The translations under genes and the position numbers were made by a program. DNA of 64,000 nucleotides from an uncultured Cellvibrionales bacterium (GTDB lineage Bacteria > Pseudomonadota > Gammaproteobacteria > Pseudomonadales > Dasaniaceae): NCBI GenBank assembly GCA_913019905.1, contig CAJVZD010000011.1, positions 62,001 to 126,000 on the forward strand, given 5' to 3'. Under the pieces are notes generated by a model. That model saw only the letters and a list, made by a program, of their open reading frames with translations. It did not search any database and was not told the origin of the DNA. Positions 37,728-46,690 of the stretch are shown piece by piece. Positions within the stretch are counted from its first letter, which is position 1. The number at the start of each line of letters is the position of its first letter.

Positions 37728-40229
37728 TTAGAAGCTATAAGTTGCTTTAGCATAGAAGAACGTACCGTTAAAACCGAAAGGATTGAACTGGCTATAGGGC
37801 AAGCCTAAGACAGCCCCCCCATCAAAATCGCCGTTGGTGGCTTTGACGGTTTTCTCGCCTTGCTCGTCGAACAAATTACGCGCTCCTAAAACTAGGTCAA
37901 GCTGTTCGGAGAAGCCGTAGCCTAATTCAAGATCAAAAGTGCTGGCGCTGTCGAATTCTGCACCGGCCTCGTTGTCATAATAGTCACCATAATAATTCCA
38001 GCGACCCATCAAACGTAGTTTTTCCATTTGGTGGTTAGCCGTAAAGTTCCAGCGAGTTCCCGGAACGCCGTCTTCGAGTAAACGCTTGCGACTATCGTTC
38101 AATAAGTCCGGATTACGTTTGGTTACTTCCGTATCAGTGTAATTATAGGCAAGATTCCAGGTAGTCGTACCACCAGCCCAATCCGTATCGGTATTGATGA
38201 CCACGTCGATACCACTTGTGTTGGTATCAAACTGATTGGTGAAGAAACGGAATTCAGCAATATCAGAAGCGTCGATGCCTTGACCGGCCAATGTCGCGCG
38301 ATCAGCCTCAGTCAAACTGAAGTCACTTGAAAGGCTTAAACGATCTTTCAAGTCGATATCAAAATAATCGATCGTCACGTCAACTTCGCCAATAGCGAAA
38401 TAGGCGCCAAACGTAAAGTTAGTTGACTCTTCAGGCTCCAGAACATCACCACCACGCAGCAAAGCGGCAGGACTGGTCGAAGGTATTACGCCCTGATTTG
38501 TCAGCACCAACCCAACCAACTGAGTGGAGATGTTTGAAGCGTTTGACTGGCCTGGTGTCGGTGCTTTGAAACCAGAACTGATTGAGCCACGGATACCCGC
38601 CGAATCTGAGAGTGTATAGTTAAATCCCAACTTCGCGTTAGTGGTGCTACCAAAATCATCGAAGTCTTCAAACCGCACGGCCGCACCGATGAGTAAGTCA
38701 TCGGACGCCCGCCATTCCAAGTCTCCATAAAGCGACGTATTAGTACGGTCAAAAGACCCGGCAATTGAAGGTGAAAATCCGGGAAAACCATTGGTAGAGG
38801 TACTGAAACCCTGAGAACCCAAACCGCCATCAATATAGGATTCACGTTGACCGGCAACAATGGTAAATTCTTCCTCTCGATATTCAGCACCAAATGCCAA
38901 GTTAATATCGCTGGTTAAAGACATGTAGAAATCAGCATTAATAGCGGTGTCTGCCTGTTCATAATCTCCCGGGTTAAAATTACGCGGAGTGTCGGCACCT
39001 AAACTGGCATTAACCGTATTATTAATAAAGAAATCTGCGATATTTTCTCCATAATATGCGCTTACACTCCAACCGAAACCAGTATCGGTTTCTCCGGCTA
39101 ATCCAAGTAACAATGATTTATCTGTGACTTCGCCGCCAAAGTTTGGAGTGAAACCACCGGGTATTTTCTCACTAAAATGGAAACAGTTGGGATTAGCTGC
39201 CGCCGCTGCGAATTCAGCACTGTTTAATCCGGCTGCGGTGCCAGGGATATCCGCTGGGCACCCGCCGGTGCCATTACCGGTCAGGTCACCGAACAGCAGA
39301 TTGTCACCACTGGCGTAAACACCGCCGCGATTAGTCGGGTTTCGATAATAGAAACCACCGGTAACCTCTTTGTTGTTGTAATTCGCCTGACCAAACAGCT
39401 CTACGTTCTTGCTGATTTGAGTGCCGAAGTTTGCCCAAAGCTTAATGTCACCATCAACTTCCGGTGTTCCCCATACTTGTGCCGGATTGCCTACTTGCTG
39501 AATACCTGCACCGATCAAACCCGCTGCATCATCTCGCTGTACTGATCGATCGGTTGCATCAGCTTCAGCGAACTCAGCTGTCACATTCAAAAAGCCATCG
39601 CCGATGGCAAAACCCTGGTTAATTGCAATTGAGAATTGATCTTCACCGTCGCTATATTGTCCAAACTTGGTCTCAACCGAGCCTTCGGAATCTGAATTTT
39701 TTAAATTGAAGTTAATGACGCCGGCGATCGCATCAGAACCGTATTGCGCGGCAGCGCCGTCTCGTAAAATTTCAACACTCTTTAGAGCAAGCGCGGGAAT
39801 AGCCGAGATGTCTGGACCTTGGGAGCCGTCCGACAAGCCGTTACCTAGCCAGGATATGACGGCGGCACGATGACGACGCTTGCCATTGACTAAAACCAAC
39901 GTATGGTCGGGTGCCAGACCACGCAAATTGGCCGGACGTACCAGAGTAGCGGCATCACTGATAGGTTGATCGTTAACATTAAATGAAGGCACCACATTTC
40001 GTAGCAAGTTTGAAGTGTCGACGCCACCTTGAGCAACAAAATCACTCGCTGTGATTACATCTACTGGGGCGATTGAGGCGGTAACGGAACGTGGCTTACC
40101 ACGGGTACCAATGGTAACTATCTCCTCAATCACTAAGTTTTCATCTTGGGCGAACGCTGGGGTTGCTGCACCACTTAAAGCAGCCACAGCGACAGCAATC
40201 GCAGTGACGTGGGTTTGTAAAACTCTCAT
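37728..40229 (-). CDS. TonB-dependent outer-membrane receptor
   Basis: 833-residue TonB-dependent receptor. It has a signal peptide (to about 27, PAFAQ), a TonB-box-like segment (LVIEEIVTIGTR), a plug domain (VDVITASDFVAQGGVDTSNLLRN, VLVNGKRRHRAAVI, AVEILRDGAAAQYGSDAIAGVINFN pattern) and a 22-strand barrel ending in the outer-membrane signature FYAKATYSF. A CAGGAG site precedes the ATG. The plug resembles receptors for larger organic molecules in marine bacteria; the ligand is unknown. No Fur-box could be confirmed upstream. It probably works with generic TonB-ExbBD encoded elsewhere. Confidence 0.95.
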   Translation of the reverse strand: MRVLQTHVTAIAVAVAALSGAATPAFAQDENLVIEEIVTIGTRGKPRSVTASIAPVDVITASDFVAQGGVDTSNLLRNVVPSFNVNDQPISDAATLVRPANLRGLAPDHTLVLVNGKRRHRAAVISWLGNGLSDGSQGPDISAIPALALKSVEILRDGAAAQYGSDAIAGVINFNLKNSDSEGSVETKFGQYSDGEDQFSIAINQGFAIGDGFLNVTAEFAEADATDRSVQRDDAAGLIGAGIQQVGNPAQVWGTPEVDGDIKLWANFGTQISKNVELFGQANYNNKEVTGGFYYRNPTNRGGVYASGDNLLFGDLTGNGTGGCPADIPGTAAGLNSAEFAAAAANPNCFHFSEKIPGGFTPNFGGEVTDKSLLLGLAGETDTGFGWSVSAYYGENIADFFINNTVNASLGADTPRNFNPGDYEQADTAINADFYMSLTSDINLAFGAEYREEEFTIVAGQRESYIDGGLGSQGFSTSTNGFPGFSPSIAGSFDRTNTSLYGDLEWRASDDLLIGAAVRFEDFDDFGSTTNAKLGFNYTLSDSAGIRGSISSGFKAPTPGQSNASNISTQLVGLVLTNQGVIPSTSPAALLRGGDVLEPEESTNFTFGAYFAIGEVDVTIDYFDIDLKDRLSLSSDFSLTEADRATLAGQGIDASDIAEFRFFTNQFDTNTSGIDVVINTDTDWAGGTTTWNLAYNYTDTEVTKRNPDLLNDSRKRLLEDGVPGTRWNFTANHQMEKLRLMGRWNYYGDYYDNEAGAEFDSASTFDLELGYGFSEQLDLVLGARNLFDEQGEKTVKATNGDFDGGAVLGLPYSQFNPFGFNGTFFYAKATYSF

Positions 40230-40857
40230 TATTTTCTCCTGTGGGCTCTATGGCTCACTTAAAGACAGTAAAAAATATTAATTATTTTTATGCTAAAACA
40301 TCGGTTATTTTTGTTGGGATGAATACATGAACCTACTGGCCGTGAATTCGCCCTTACGTTACCCTACCAATCGGGTAGTAAGCAAGCCTAGATCCTGCAA
40401 TTTCCGGCTTTCGGTTTCTTTGAGTCTATAGGCGTCACTATTGTCATAGTAGGGTCTTTTTCCCTATTGGCTAAAGAAAGAAACATCACTCAACCTACCT
40501 TTTAGAAACTGAAATGTAAGCGAACAGCATGTTCTTCGGTTCAATACACCCTTTTCCATCCCATAACCCTTAGTATAACCACGGTCGGTGCTGGTTTACC
40601 GATACATGAAAGCTAGCGTGAATCGATCATGATAGCTGTATGGCGGTAATTTTTAAGACTTAAAAGCACTAAAAAAATGGTTTTAATCGCCAAAATATCT
40701 AAAAACGAAATACTCTTGATCCTCAGTTTGACGAATAGCGACAACCATTGAGCGGTCTATACTTCAAACATAATATTCAGCAATCGGAATTAGTCATCTT
40801 TTCGCATACTGCGAAGGTATTACGATTCTGACACTGATTCCAACGTGAAGATTTCAT
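40230..40857. other. Divergent promoter region, nothing specific recognised
   Basis: 628 bp between the divergent TonB receptor and binding-protein genes. It should hold both promoters; I see no supported ORF, riboswitch or strong repeat. The part nearest the receptor start is very AT-rich. Confidence 0.45.
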
Positions 40858-41625
40858 ATGATAAAATTTGGTTTATTTTCGGTAGCATTGATCATTTCAA
40901 TGTACACATTGAGTATGCCGCTGACCATTATTACCGACATTGATCCTCCGGCTCAATTCTATGATAAACAGGGTCGATTGACGGGCTTTGGCATTGACCT
41001 GGTCACAGAAATACAAACAAGGGTAGGAAATGAAGACAATATAATCTCAATAATTCCCTGGGCACGCGCCTATGACATGATTCAAAATCAGCCTAAAGTC
41101 GTCTTGTTTTTGATGGCGAGAAACAAGCAACGTAATGACAAATTCCAATGGGTCGGCCCGGTGTTAGAGTTCACGTTTGGACTCTATGGTAAATCAGAGT
41201 CAAAGTTGGAAATAAATTCCATAGCGGACGCTAGAAAAATTCGATCCATAGGCGTATACAAAGATGACGTGCGAGACAAACTTTTAACTTCCATGGGGTT
41301 CAAAAATCTCGAACGAGTTAACTACAACTTGCAGAACGTAAAGATGCTGATGAATGATCGTATAGACCTTTACGCGGCGTCATCTATTTCTTTTTGGGTC
41401 GATGCCGAAGAAGCAGGCTACAAACCATCCGACATAAAATTGGTCTACGCCTTTCATTCCGTACAAGCTTATATCGCAATGTCGGCAGATGTCCCGCAGC
41501 ACACAGTGAATCAATGGAATAAGGCTTTGAACGACATGATTGCGGAGGGCGTGTATTCAAAGATACTTAAACAATATTATCCAACAGCAAGCCCCCCTAG
41601 TCCCGCCATCACTACCTTTGAATAA
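40858..41625 (+). CDS. Periplasmic solute-binding protein (family 3-like)
   Basis: 255 residues. A short N-terminal hydrophobic signal (LFSVALIISMYTLSMPL) precedes a binding-protein fold: TIITDIDPPAQFYDKQGRLTG, GFGIDLVTEIQTRVG, IIPWARAYDMIQNQP and VLFLMARNKQRNDKFQWVGPV, all typical of family 3 substrate-binding domains. No ABC permease or ATPase is adjacent. It lies immediately beside the end of the minus-strand cassette-like array and points toward it (convergent). Confidence 0.85.
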   Translation: MIKFGLFSVALIISMYTLSMPLTIITDIDPPAQFYDKQGRLTGFGIDLVTEIQTRVGNEDNIISIIPWARAYDMIQNQPKVVLFLMARNKQRNDKFQWVGPVLEFTFGLYGKSESKLEINSIADARKIRSIGVYKDDVRDKLLTSMGFKNLERVNYNLQNVKMLMNDRIDLYAASSISFWVDAEEAGYKPSDIKLVYAFHSVQAYIAMSADVPQHTVNQWNKALNDMIAEGVYSKILKQYYPTASPPSPAITTFE

Positions 41626-41712
41626 GAGCTGAATATAAACGTTATACGACGAAAAACATAATGTTCAACGCAACGCATACGACGCATAGGCCGCCTTGGT
41701 CTGTTAATTCTC

Positions 41713-42054
41713 TCACTTATCCCTCCCAAGTTCCTGCGTTATAACTCGCCAAGAAAGTATACCTACAGGCTTTTTAATATCATTGACGATGGGAATACAC
41801 GATATTTCATTCTGATTGAATACCGCAATGGCATCTTTTACTCTAGAATTTTCATTGAGGAATGTGGGCTTGCGAGTCATTATCTGGTGCGCCCTTCTGT
41901 TGAGAGCTACCAATTCTTTAGTTGTAGCAGCGACCGTACTTATATTCGTGCTCGTGGATTTAAGCAAGTCTCTATCAGAAATGACGCCAAATAATGATCC
42001 ATCTTCAACCACTAACAAGTGGTGGAATTTCGTTTGGTCAAATAGGTCTTTCAC
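41713..42054 (-). CDS. CBS-domain protein, 5'-truncated
   Basis: 113 residues from a GTG start. It contains a CBS pair: FHHLLVVEDGSLFGVISDRDLLK, then AHQIMTRKPTFLNENSRVKDAIAVFNQNEISCIPIV and KPVGILSWRVI. Upstream of the GTG the same frame still encodes TDPLRIV, the usual end of the first motif (MTxDPLxV), before hitting TAA. So the first about 12 residues of the protein are missing, cut where a GTTAAAC attC-like core occurs. CBS pairs bind adenosyl ligands such as AMP or SAM. No ribosome site supports the GTG; translation is doubtful. Confidence 0.75.
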   Translation of the reverse strand: MKDLFDQTKFHHLLVVEDGSLFGVISDRDLLKSTSTNISTVAATTKELVALNRRAHQIMTRKPTFLNENSRVKDAIAVFNQNEISCIPIVNDIKKPVGILSWRVITQELGRDK

Positions 42055-42117
42055 TATACGGAGTGGATCAGTTTAACCGTTTAATGAATGGCTTCATTAG
42101 GAATGACTGTCCGTATT

Positions 42118-42639
42118 TTACAGATCACTCATTGCTTTAACGGTAATTACTCGTGTCGGGTGAGCTAAGTTGGCCAGGATTTTATTATGATGTTCAATTA
42201 TGGTTGCTGCAGGTAAATGAGAGTCACCGGTTGTGTGTGCATCACTGATCAATGTTACTGCGAGGCCCTTGCTAAGAGCAGCGCGACACGTCGCATCGAC
42301 GCAAAATTCTGTTTGCAGGCCTGCGACGTATACCCGTTTAACTCCATTTGACTCCAGTACATCACTTAAAGTTGTTTCATAAAAGGAATCCGAAGCTCTT
42401 TTTTCCACGAAGAAATCAAGTTCTTTTGCATCGAGAGAGGGGTGAATTTCCCAACCGACATTGCCTTTCATCATGGGTTCGTATGAAGAGTGGCAATGTT
42501 GAATAAACACAACAATCCCCTGATCTTTTCTAAGCTTAGCAATGGCCTTATTAATATTTTCTAAAATGCGTACTTCCTTATAGGCACCGGTTACAAGCCC
42601 TACTTGCGCATCCACGACTAATAATGCGGCTTTACTCAT
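42118..42639 (-). CDS. Isochorismatase-like cysteine hydrolase
   Basis: 173-residue cytoplasmic hydrolase of the isochorismatase/nicotinamidase superfamily. The catalytic triad is present: Asp10 (LLVVDAQ), Lys80 (VEKRASDSFYET) and Cys113 (GLQTEFCVDATCRAA). The length is usual. Substrate unknown: amide or vinyl ether. It is one of the minus-strand cassette-like genes; the gap to the GNAT upstream contains only a weak attC-like palindrome, and a GTTAAAC core lies downstream before the truncated CBS gene. Confidence 0.92.
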   Translation of the reverse strand: MSKAALLVVDAQVGLVTGAYKEVRILENINKAIAKLRKDQGIVVFIQHCHSSYEPMMKGNVGWEIHPSLDAKELDFFVEKRASDSFYETTLSDVLESNGVKRVYVAGLQTEFCVDATCRAALSKGLAVTLISDAHTTGDSHLPAATIIEHHNKILANLAHPTRVITVKAMSDL

Positions 42640-42711
42640 TTATTGGATCGCCTTGCTCCGCCATAATTTTCTGGTTGAGGAACAGTGTCCACTCGTAAAT
42701 CGAACTCCTTA

Positions 42712-43161
42712 TCAGGCTTCATCTGGACGCCAATGATATTCAACATCAGGAACGGATTCCGGTGGAGGGCTGATACCGTATCGAGTCACACGGAAATTAT
42801 GTTTTTCGTAAAACTTGCGGGCACGGTGATTCTTTTGATGCGTTCTAAGCTCAAGACCTTTCGGCACCATTGACTTGGCATGTTGGAGCAGTGCTTCGCC
42901 CACACCGCGCCGTTGTGACACGGGGTCAACATATAATCGATCGATGTATGAACCTTTAACAGCCAAATACCCACGAATGACGTTCTGAGATTCTTCAACC
43001 CATACATCGAAATCGGGTACTATCACTTCTCTAAAAATTTTGAGCGCCTGATCAAAGTCAAGTGATTGAAAATCGGGTAAATAGGTATACTCGTCGAGCC
43101 CAGATTGGAGCCAAATCTCTGCAATCCTATTTTCATCACTTTTATTCATCTTTCTAATCAA
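42712..43161 (-). CDS. GNAT family N-acetyltransferase
   Basis: 149 residues from a TTG start preceded by AAAGGAAAG. It has the acetyl-CoA loop VSQRRGVGEALLQHA and the C-terminal HQKNHRARKFYEKHNFRV. N-terminal MNKSDENRIAEIWLQSG is usual for the family. Substrate unknown. Its upstream neighbour ends only 47 bp away, so the two may share one transcript or one composite cassette. Confidence 0.9.
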   Translation of the reverse strand: MIRKMNKSDENRIAEIWLQSGLDEYTYLPDFQSLDFDQALKIFREVIVPDFDVWVEESQNVIRGYLAVKGSYIDRLYVDPVSQRRGVGEALLQHAKSMVPKGLELRTHQKNHRARKFYEKHNFRVTRYGISPPPESVPDVEYHWRPDEA

Positions 43162-43208
43162 GACTCTTTCCTTTCATACCCAAAAGGGATTGACCCACAC
43201 TCCAGTCA

Positions 43209-43673
43209 TTACTCGTCAGGCTGTATTCGTTTGACGACGTTGCTCTCCAGAAACTCTGCGAATTCAGGCCTAAGAATCGATTTCAATCCGACCCAATCCG
43301 CTTGAATATTCGTAGACATCCATAACGCGCGAAAGCCTTCGACTGGCAATTGCGAGCTCCCAAAAAGATTTGATTGAGATTGCTCCCATTCCCACTGCCA
43401 AGTTAAAAGAAGCCCGGAAAGAATATCGAACCGCCTAAATTTTTCAATTTCATTTAATTCTCCGCTGCTGGATGCGTATATCAATTTTGCAATTTCGGGA
43501 TTACCGTTCAAAAAGAACTTCCAATCTTTTTGGTTTTCCAACATTGAATAACGCGATTCCTGAATCAGTAGCTCATTATTCTGTTGTATCTCAAAGGCCA
43601 AAAAGACAACGCCAGCTACGACGCCTACATTGGCAATAAGTGACAGCCACTGGTTGGTTTTTTCGATATTCAT
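43209..43673 (-). CDS. Small protein with one N-terminal membrane helix
   Basis: About 154 residues. A single transmembrane helix (LIANVGVVAGVVFLAFEIQ) is followed by a soluble helical part rich in Glu/Trp (LLTWQWEWEQSQSNLF). Similar proteins of unknown function, with a helix and a QQNNELLI stretch directly after it, are common in marine bacterial genomes. The start is the ATG after AAGGAAG; an ORF start four codons upstream is also open. No function can be given. Confidence 0.75.
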   Translation of the reverse strand: MNIEKTNQWLSLIANVGVVAGVVFLAFEIQQNNELLIQESRYSMLENQKDWKFFLNGNPEIAKLIYASSSGELNEIEKFRRFDILSGLLLTWQWEWEQSQSNLFGSSQLPVEGFRALWMSTNIQADWVGLKSILRPEFAEFLESNVVKRIQPDE

Positions 43674-43811
43674 AACTTCCTTCATCGCCTTAACTTTCAG
43701 ATGGGAACTCGGCCTAATACCGACCGCGTTGTAACGTGGTTTGTAACAACAACAGAAATCTGGTCTCGATAATCGGTTCGGTAGAAGCGAGATGACTACT
43801 GTTCGACATGA

Positions 43812-44768
43812 CTACTGGCCAATTCTATCGAAAACGCGACCATTCACTTTATTCCAACTACTCGACACTTCCATCACTTCTGGTAACCCTCGCCGAAACT
43901 CTCCGAACCGAAGACTAACATCGTGACCACGTATAAAAAAATCGTTCGAACCATTTGGCATCATTAACGACTCTGATTCCAAGGGATGTAGAAGGTTAGT
44001 TATTGAAAACGAACCCAACCGCTCCTTAATGTTTACCGCGAAATCTGAATCGCGCATTACGTAATCGCCGCTTAATTTCCCATGGAAGGCGGAGGAATTA
44101 TTAACATTATCATAGCCTTTAATCCCTAACAATCGAGAAAGTGTTGTGTAATGTTCTGGCCAAACCTCTTTCGCTACATCTATTTCAATTTTATTCAATC
44201 GGAATTTCCTATAAATACTATCACAGAGTTCTTTGTAATCTCTCCAAAATGCCAAGCTACCACTTACTTTCATATATCCATTACAGACTGAATACTCCAT
44301 ACTATTTGACCACTGGACCAGCGCGTCCTGAAATCTCCTCCCTCGCTTTTTATAAGCCTTAAGCATGTGCGTTTCCGCGTCACCTGAATTTAAGTAGATG
44401 AAGTGTGCATCATATTTGCCAATCATTACTTCTACTTGCAGGGCATAATTGTGAATGTCATTTCGATTGATATTCATGCTCATCATGCGCAGGATATTTT
44501 TTTGAAAGAACCCACTATCGATGATCGTAACTTTGGAGTCATCAATAGTGGACTGAGCAAACGCTTCCCATAAATCAACGCTTTCTTTAAGTATTAGTTT
44601 CTTTGATATCTTATCTATGTCTGAACTATAAGAAAGTGGATGATTTCCAGATAGTTCGTAAAACCATTGTGAAGGAATTTCAGATTGGCAGAAAGAATGA
44701 TAAAGCCATTGCGCAGTTGTGGACTTACCGCTACCGGGAAGACCTTCTACCAATATCAATTTTTCCAT
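43812..44768 (-). CDS. P-loop NTPase, nucleotide/nucleoside kinase-like
   Basis: 318 residues. A Walker A motif GLPGSGKST at 9-17 begins an N-terminal kinase-like domain with TIIDSGFFQKNIL as a Walker B/substrate strand and KKRGRRFQDA as a lid-like basic segment. The C-terminal third (after about 215) contains a beta-rich region of unknown fold (FSITNLLHPLESESLMM). It is likely a small-molecule kinase, but no specific family match is recognised. A cassette-type palindrome at 44783-44849 precedes its start. Confidence 0.8.
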   Translation of the reverse strand: MEKLILVEGLPGSGKSTTAQWLYHSFCQSEIPSQWFYELSGNHPLSYSSDIDKISKKLILKESVDLWEAFAQSTIDDSKVTIIDSGFFQKNILRMMSMNINRNDIHNYALQVEVMIGKYDAHFIYLNSGDAETHMLKAYKKRGRRFQDALVQWSNSMEYSVCNGYMKVSGSLAFWRDYKELCDSIYRKFRLNKIEIDVAKEVWPEHYTTLSRLLGIKGYDNVNNSSAFHGKLSGDYVMRDSDFAVNIKERLGSFSITNLLHPLESESLMMPNGSNDFFIRGHDVSLRFGEFRRGLPEVMEVSSSWNKVNGRVFDRIGQ

Positions 44769-44782
44769 ATGTATCGACTGAA

Positions 44783-44849
44783 CAACTAACGCCTAAAGTC
44801 AGCGACGAGGCGAAAGCCCATCTGACCGAATGCATTTGCTCAAAACTCC
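44783..44849 (-). repeat. attC-like site between rpiB and P-loop kinase genes
   Basis: On the minus strand it starts at the rpiB stop and ends GGCGTTAGTTG just before the kinase start. The inner arms GTCAG (44798-44802) and CTGAC (44822-44826) enclose a second small stem. Good R' core, eroded R'' core. Confidence 0.6.
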
Positions 44850-45308
44850 CTATTCATCAATCCGGTCAATGCGTCTCTGATGTCGGCCACCTTTGAATTC
44901 AGCGGTAAGCCAGGCCTCAACGACGGCGACCGCTACCGCCTCTGACATCTGGCGTTGGCCAATGGCGATCATATTACAATCGCCGTGCTCTTTGGCGAGA
45001 CGGGCTGTTTGTTCGTTCCAGACCACGGCGCACCGTATACCGCGGAGTCTGTTGGCAACGATCGCCTCGTTCCCGCTTCCTCCGACAATAATGCCAAGAT
45101 GGTGTTGACCTTTGACAACAGAGCGTGCCGCCGCGCGGACAAATTCAGGATAGTCCACTGGCGCGCCGGTATCTGTTCCAAAATCCTCAACCGTGATTCC
45201 TTTGCTCTCAAGATAAGACTTCAATACTGATTTATACTCGAATCCCGCATGGTCGCTCGCTATTGCAATGCTTGCTAATACTGTCCTTTCTAATGCGATA
45301 TTGGCCAT
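44850..45308 (-). CDS. rpiB: Ribose-5-phosphate isomerase B family protein
   Basis: 152-residue RpiB/LacAB-type sugar-phosphate isomerase, interconverting ribose 5-phosphate and ribulose 5-phosphate or allose analogues. Seen: IAIASDHAGFEYK (substrate-binding DHAG), VDYPEF, and GIIVGGSGNEAIVANRLRGIR. The last corresponds to the active-site loop in the subgroup that has GGSGN in place of the Cys-containing CGSG loop. A C-terminal RHQRRIDRI is standard. As a single metabolic gene in an array of cassette-like genes it is unlikely to be the housekeeping copy. Confidence 0.93.
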   Translation of the reverse strand: MANIALERTVLASIAIASDHAGFEYKSVLKSYLESKGITVEDFGTDTGAPVDYPEFVRAAARSVVKGQHHLGIIVGGSGNEAIVANRLRGIRCAVVWNEQTARLAKEHGDCNMIAIGQRQMSEAVAVAVVEAWLTAEFKGGRHQRRIDRIDE

Positions 45309-45389
45309 CGTTAGCTATTTTCCATACGTCGCAAACAACAGCGAATATCAGTGAGTACAGCACTGTAGGGACGATTTTTCCATGCAGTA

Positions 45390-45917
45390 TTAAATCCCAT
45401 AATCGCTCGGAACTATTGAGTAGCAATTTGCAGGCCTGGATTTTCCATCATGCCAAAGCTTATTTCTAAACTCTCCCTCATAGACACCACCCAGCTTAGA
45501 GGCCACAATATTACTTGCTTTATTTTCGCACAGCACATGAACCTCAATGCGCTGGAATCCTAGTTCTCTAAATCCGAAATCAACAACCTGCTTCGCAGCT
45601 ATTGTACAAGCGCCCTTGTTAAGGGCCGATTCTCTTATCCAGTAACCAAGATTACCGACCTTATGCTGAGCTACAACCTGATTAATTCCCACCGATCCGA
45701 GAATCTCTCCTGTTACCTGATTTTCAACCACAAATCGATAGTCTGTACCATTGTCCCAGGTCTCCTTTGCAGAGCACGCCCACTCTCTAGCATCTTCAAT
45801 GCGGTAGCCGCTATGACACCATGGCAACCACTTGGATACATGATCGACTGATTCCAATACAGCCTCTTGAAATCCATCTGCATCAGACTCCTTATATTGG
45901 CGGATTCCTACTTGCAC
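45390..45917 (-). CDS. GNAT acetyltransferase, RimJ/RimL-like
   Basis: 175 residues from a GTG with a perfect GGAGGAG upstream. RimJ-like features: VGIRQYKESDADGFQEAV, ILGSVGINQV, KVGNLGYWIRESALNKGA, QVVDFGFRELGFQRIEVHV and NIVASKLGG. Such enzymes acetylate protein N-termini or small amines. It follows a long attC-like palindrome and is the third GNAT from the left end of the array. Confidence 0.92.
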   Translation of the reverse strand: MQVGIRQYKESDADGFQEAVLESVDHVSKWLPWCHSGYRIEDAREWACSAKETWDNGTDYRFVVENQVTGEILGSVGINQVVAQHKVGNLGYWIRESALNKGACTIAAKQVVDFGFRELGFQRIEVHVLCENKASNIVASKLGGVYEGEFRNKLWHDGKSRPANCYSIVPSDYGI

Positions 45918-45928
45918 AACTCTCCTCC

Positions 45929-46048
45929 ATTAACGTAATAGCAAACGCACCAAAACAAGCAGCAGCGTGTACTTTGTTTAAAAATGGCTCACCGCGACGC
46001 ATAAATCGAGCTCGGCAGCAACTGTCACCGTAACGCTTTCTATTATGC
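45929..46048 (-). repeat. Long attC-like site between P-loop and GNAT genes
   Basis: 120-bp imperfect palindrome. On the plus strand the left arm reads AACGTAATAGCAAACGC and the right arm mirrors it as GCGTTACGG...GCATAATAGAAAGCG on the other strand; the right end overlaps the TAA of the upstream gene and the GTTAATG core lies nine bases before the GNAT ribosome site. Confidence 0.7.
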
Positions 46049-46585
46049 ATTGATACGGTCTATAAATTGATCAGCCTCTTTTGGATTGCGCAATCGGATG
46101 AACTTAACATCTTTGAGTCCAGATGAATCCATTAACTTTAGGTACCGCATCCTATTGTTTTTGTAGCTTTTAAAAAACCAAAGGAAAATCGATGTTCTGG
46201 ACATAAAAGATCTTCCAAATGATTCTTTGTTTCCCGTCCCTGGCCACAACTCCTGCTTTGACAATGTTCTAGTAACAGTACGCATAAATAACTGCAACAA
46301 TGTCCTGGTATAGGAATAATCTAACCATATGATGGTATCTACATTTTCCCATTTTATATCGTTGGTACGGCTATAATTTCCATCCAGCACCCAAGATCGT
46401 CCCGACACTGCATTCTTGACTTTAGAAATGAATTCGTCGTCTGTCGACTCTACCCAATCGGGTTTCCAGAAAAGCTGATCCATTTGAATATAAGGACAAT
46501 CAATCTTATTAGCCAGAAGCTCAGAGAATGTTGATTTTCCGCTACCGGTAGTTCCTATGACATTGACTTTCTGCACGACTAACAT
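46043..46585 (-). CDS. Adenylate-kinase-like P-loop NTPase
   Basis: 180 residues. Walker A is GTTGSGKST at 11-19, then CPYIQMDQLFWKPDW, VLDGNYSRT and IIWLDYSYTRTLLQLFMRTV, the pattern of DNA-topology-modulation FlaR-like or shikimate/adenylate-kinase-like proteins. Substrate not known. The start is the ATG at 46585; an upstream GTG lies inside the attC-like site and is rejected. Its TAA overlaps the next attC-like palindrome. Confidence 0.88.
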   Translation of the reverse strand: MLVVQKVNVIGTTGSGKSTFSELLANKIDCPYIQMDQLFWKPDWVESTDDEFISKVKNAVSGRSWVLDGNYSRTNDIKWENVDTIIWLDYSYTRTLLQLFMRTVTRTLSKQELWPGTGNKESFGRSFMSRTSIFLWFFKSYKNNRMRYLKLMDSSGLKDVKFIRLRNPKEADQFIDRINA

Positions 46586-46621
46586 GTCGAATACAACACT
46601 ATCATTCGGAAAAAGGGCACG

Positions 46622-46690
46622 ATTAAACACGAGGAAACCTGCCCTTTAGGACTTGTTACAGTCCGATCACCCTGACATTGATCGTTATAC
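46622..46690 (-). repeat. attC-like site with perfect inner stem
   Basis: On the minus strand R'' GTATAAC overlaps the stop codon of the nucleotidyltransferase gene, the inner stem GGACT / AGTCC (46649-46653, 46660-46664 on plus) is perfect, and R' GTTTAAT closes the site. Confidence 0.7.

Noticed and set aside
45232-45426. 64-codon minus-strand frame between GNAT and rpiB
   Set aside because: Overlaps both confirmed genes in a different frame.
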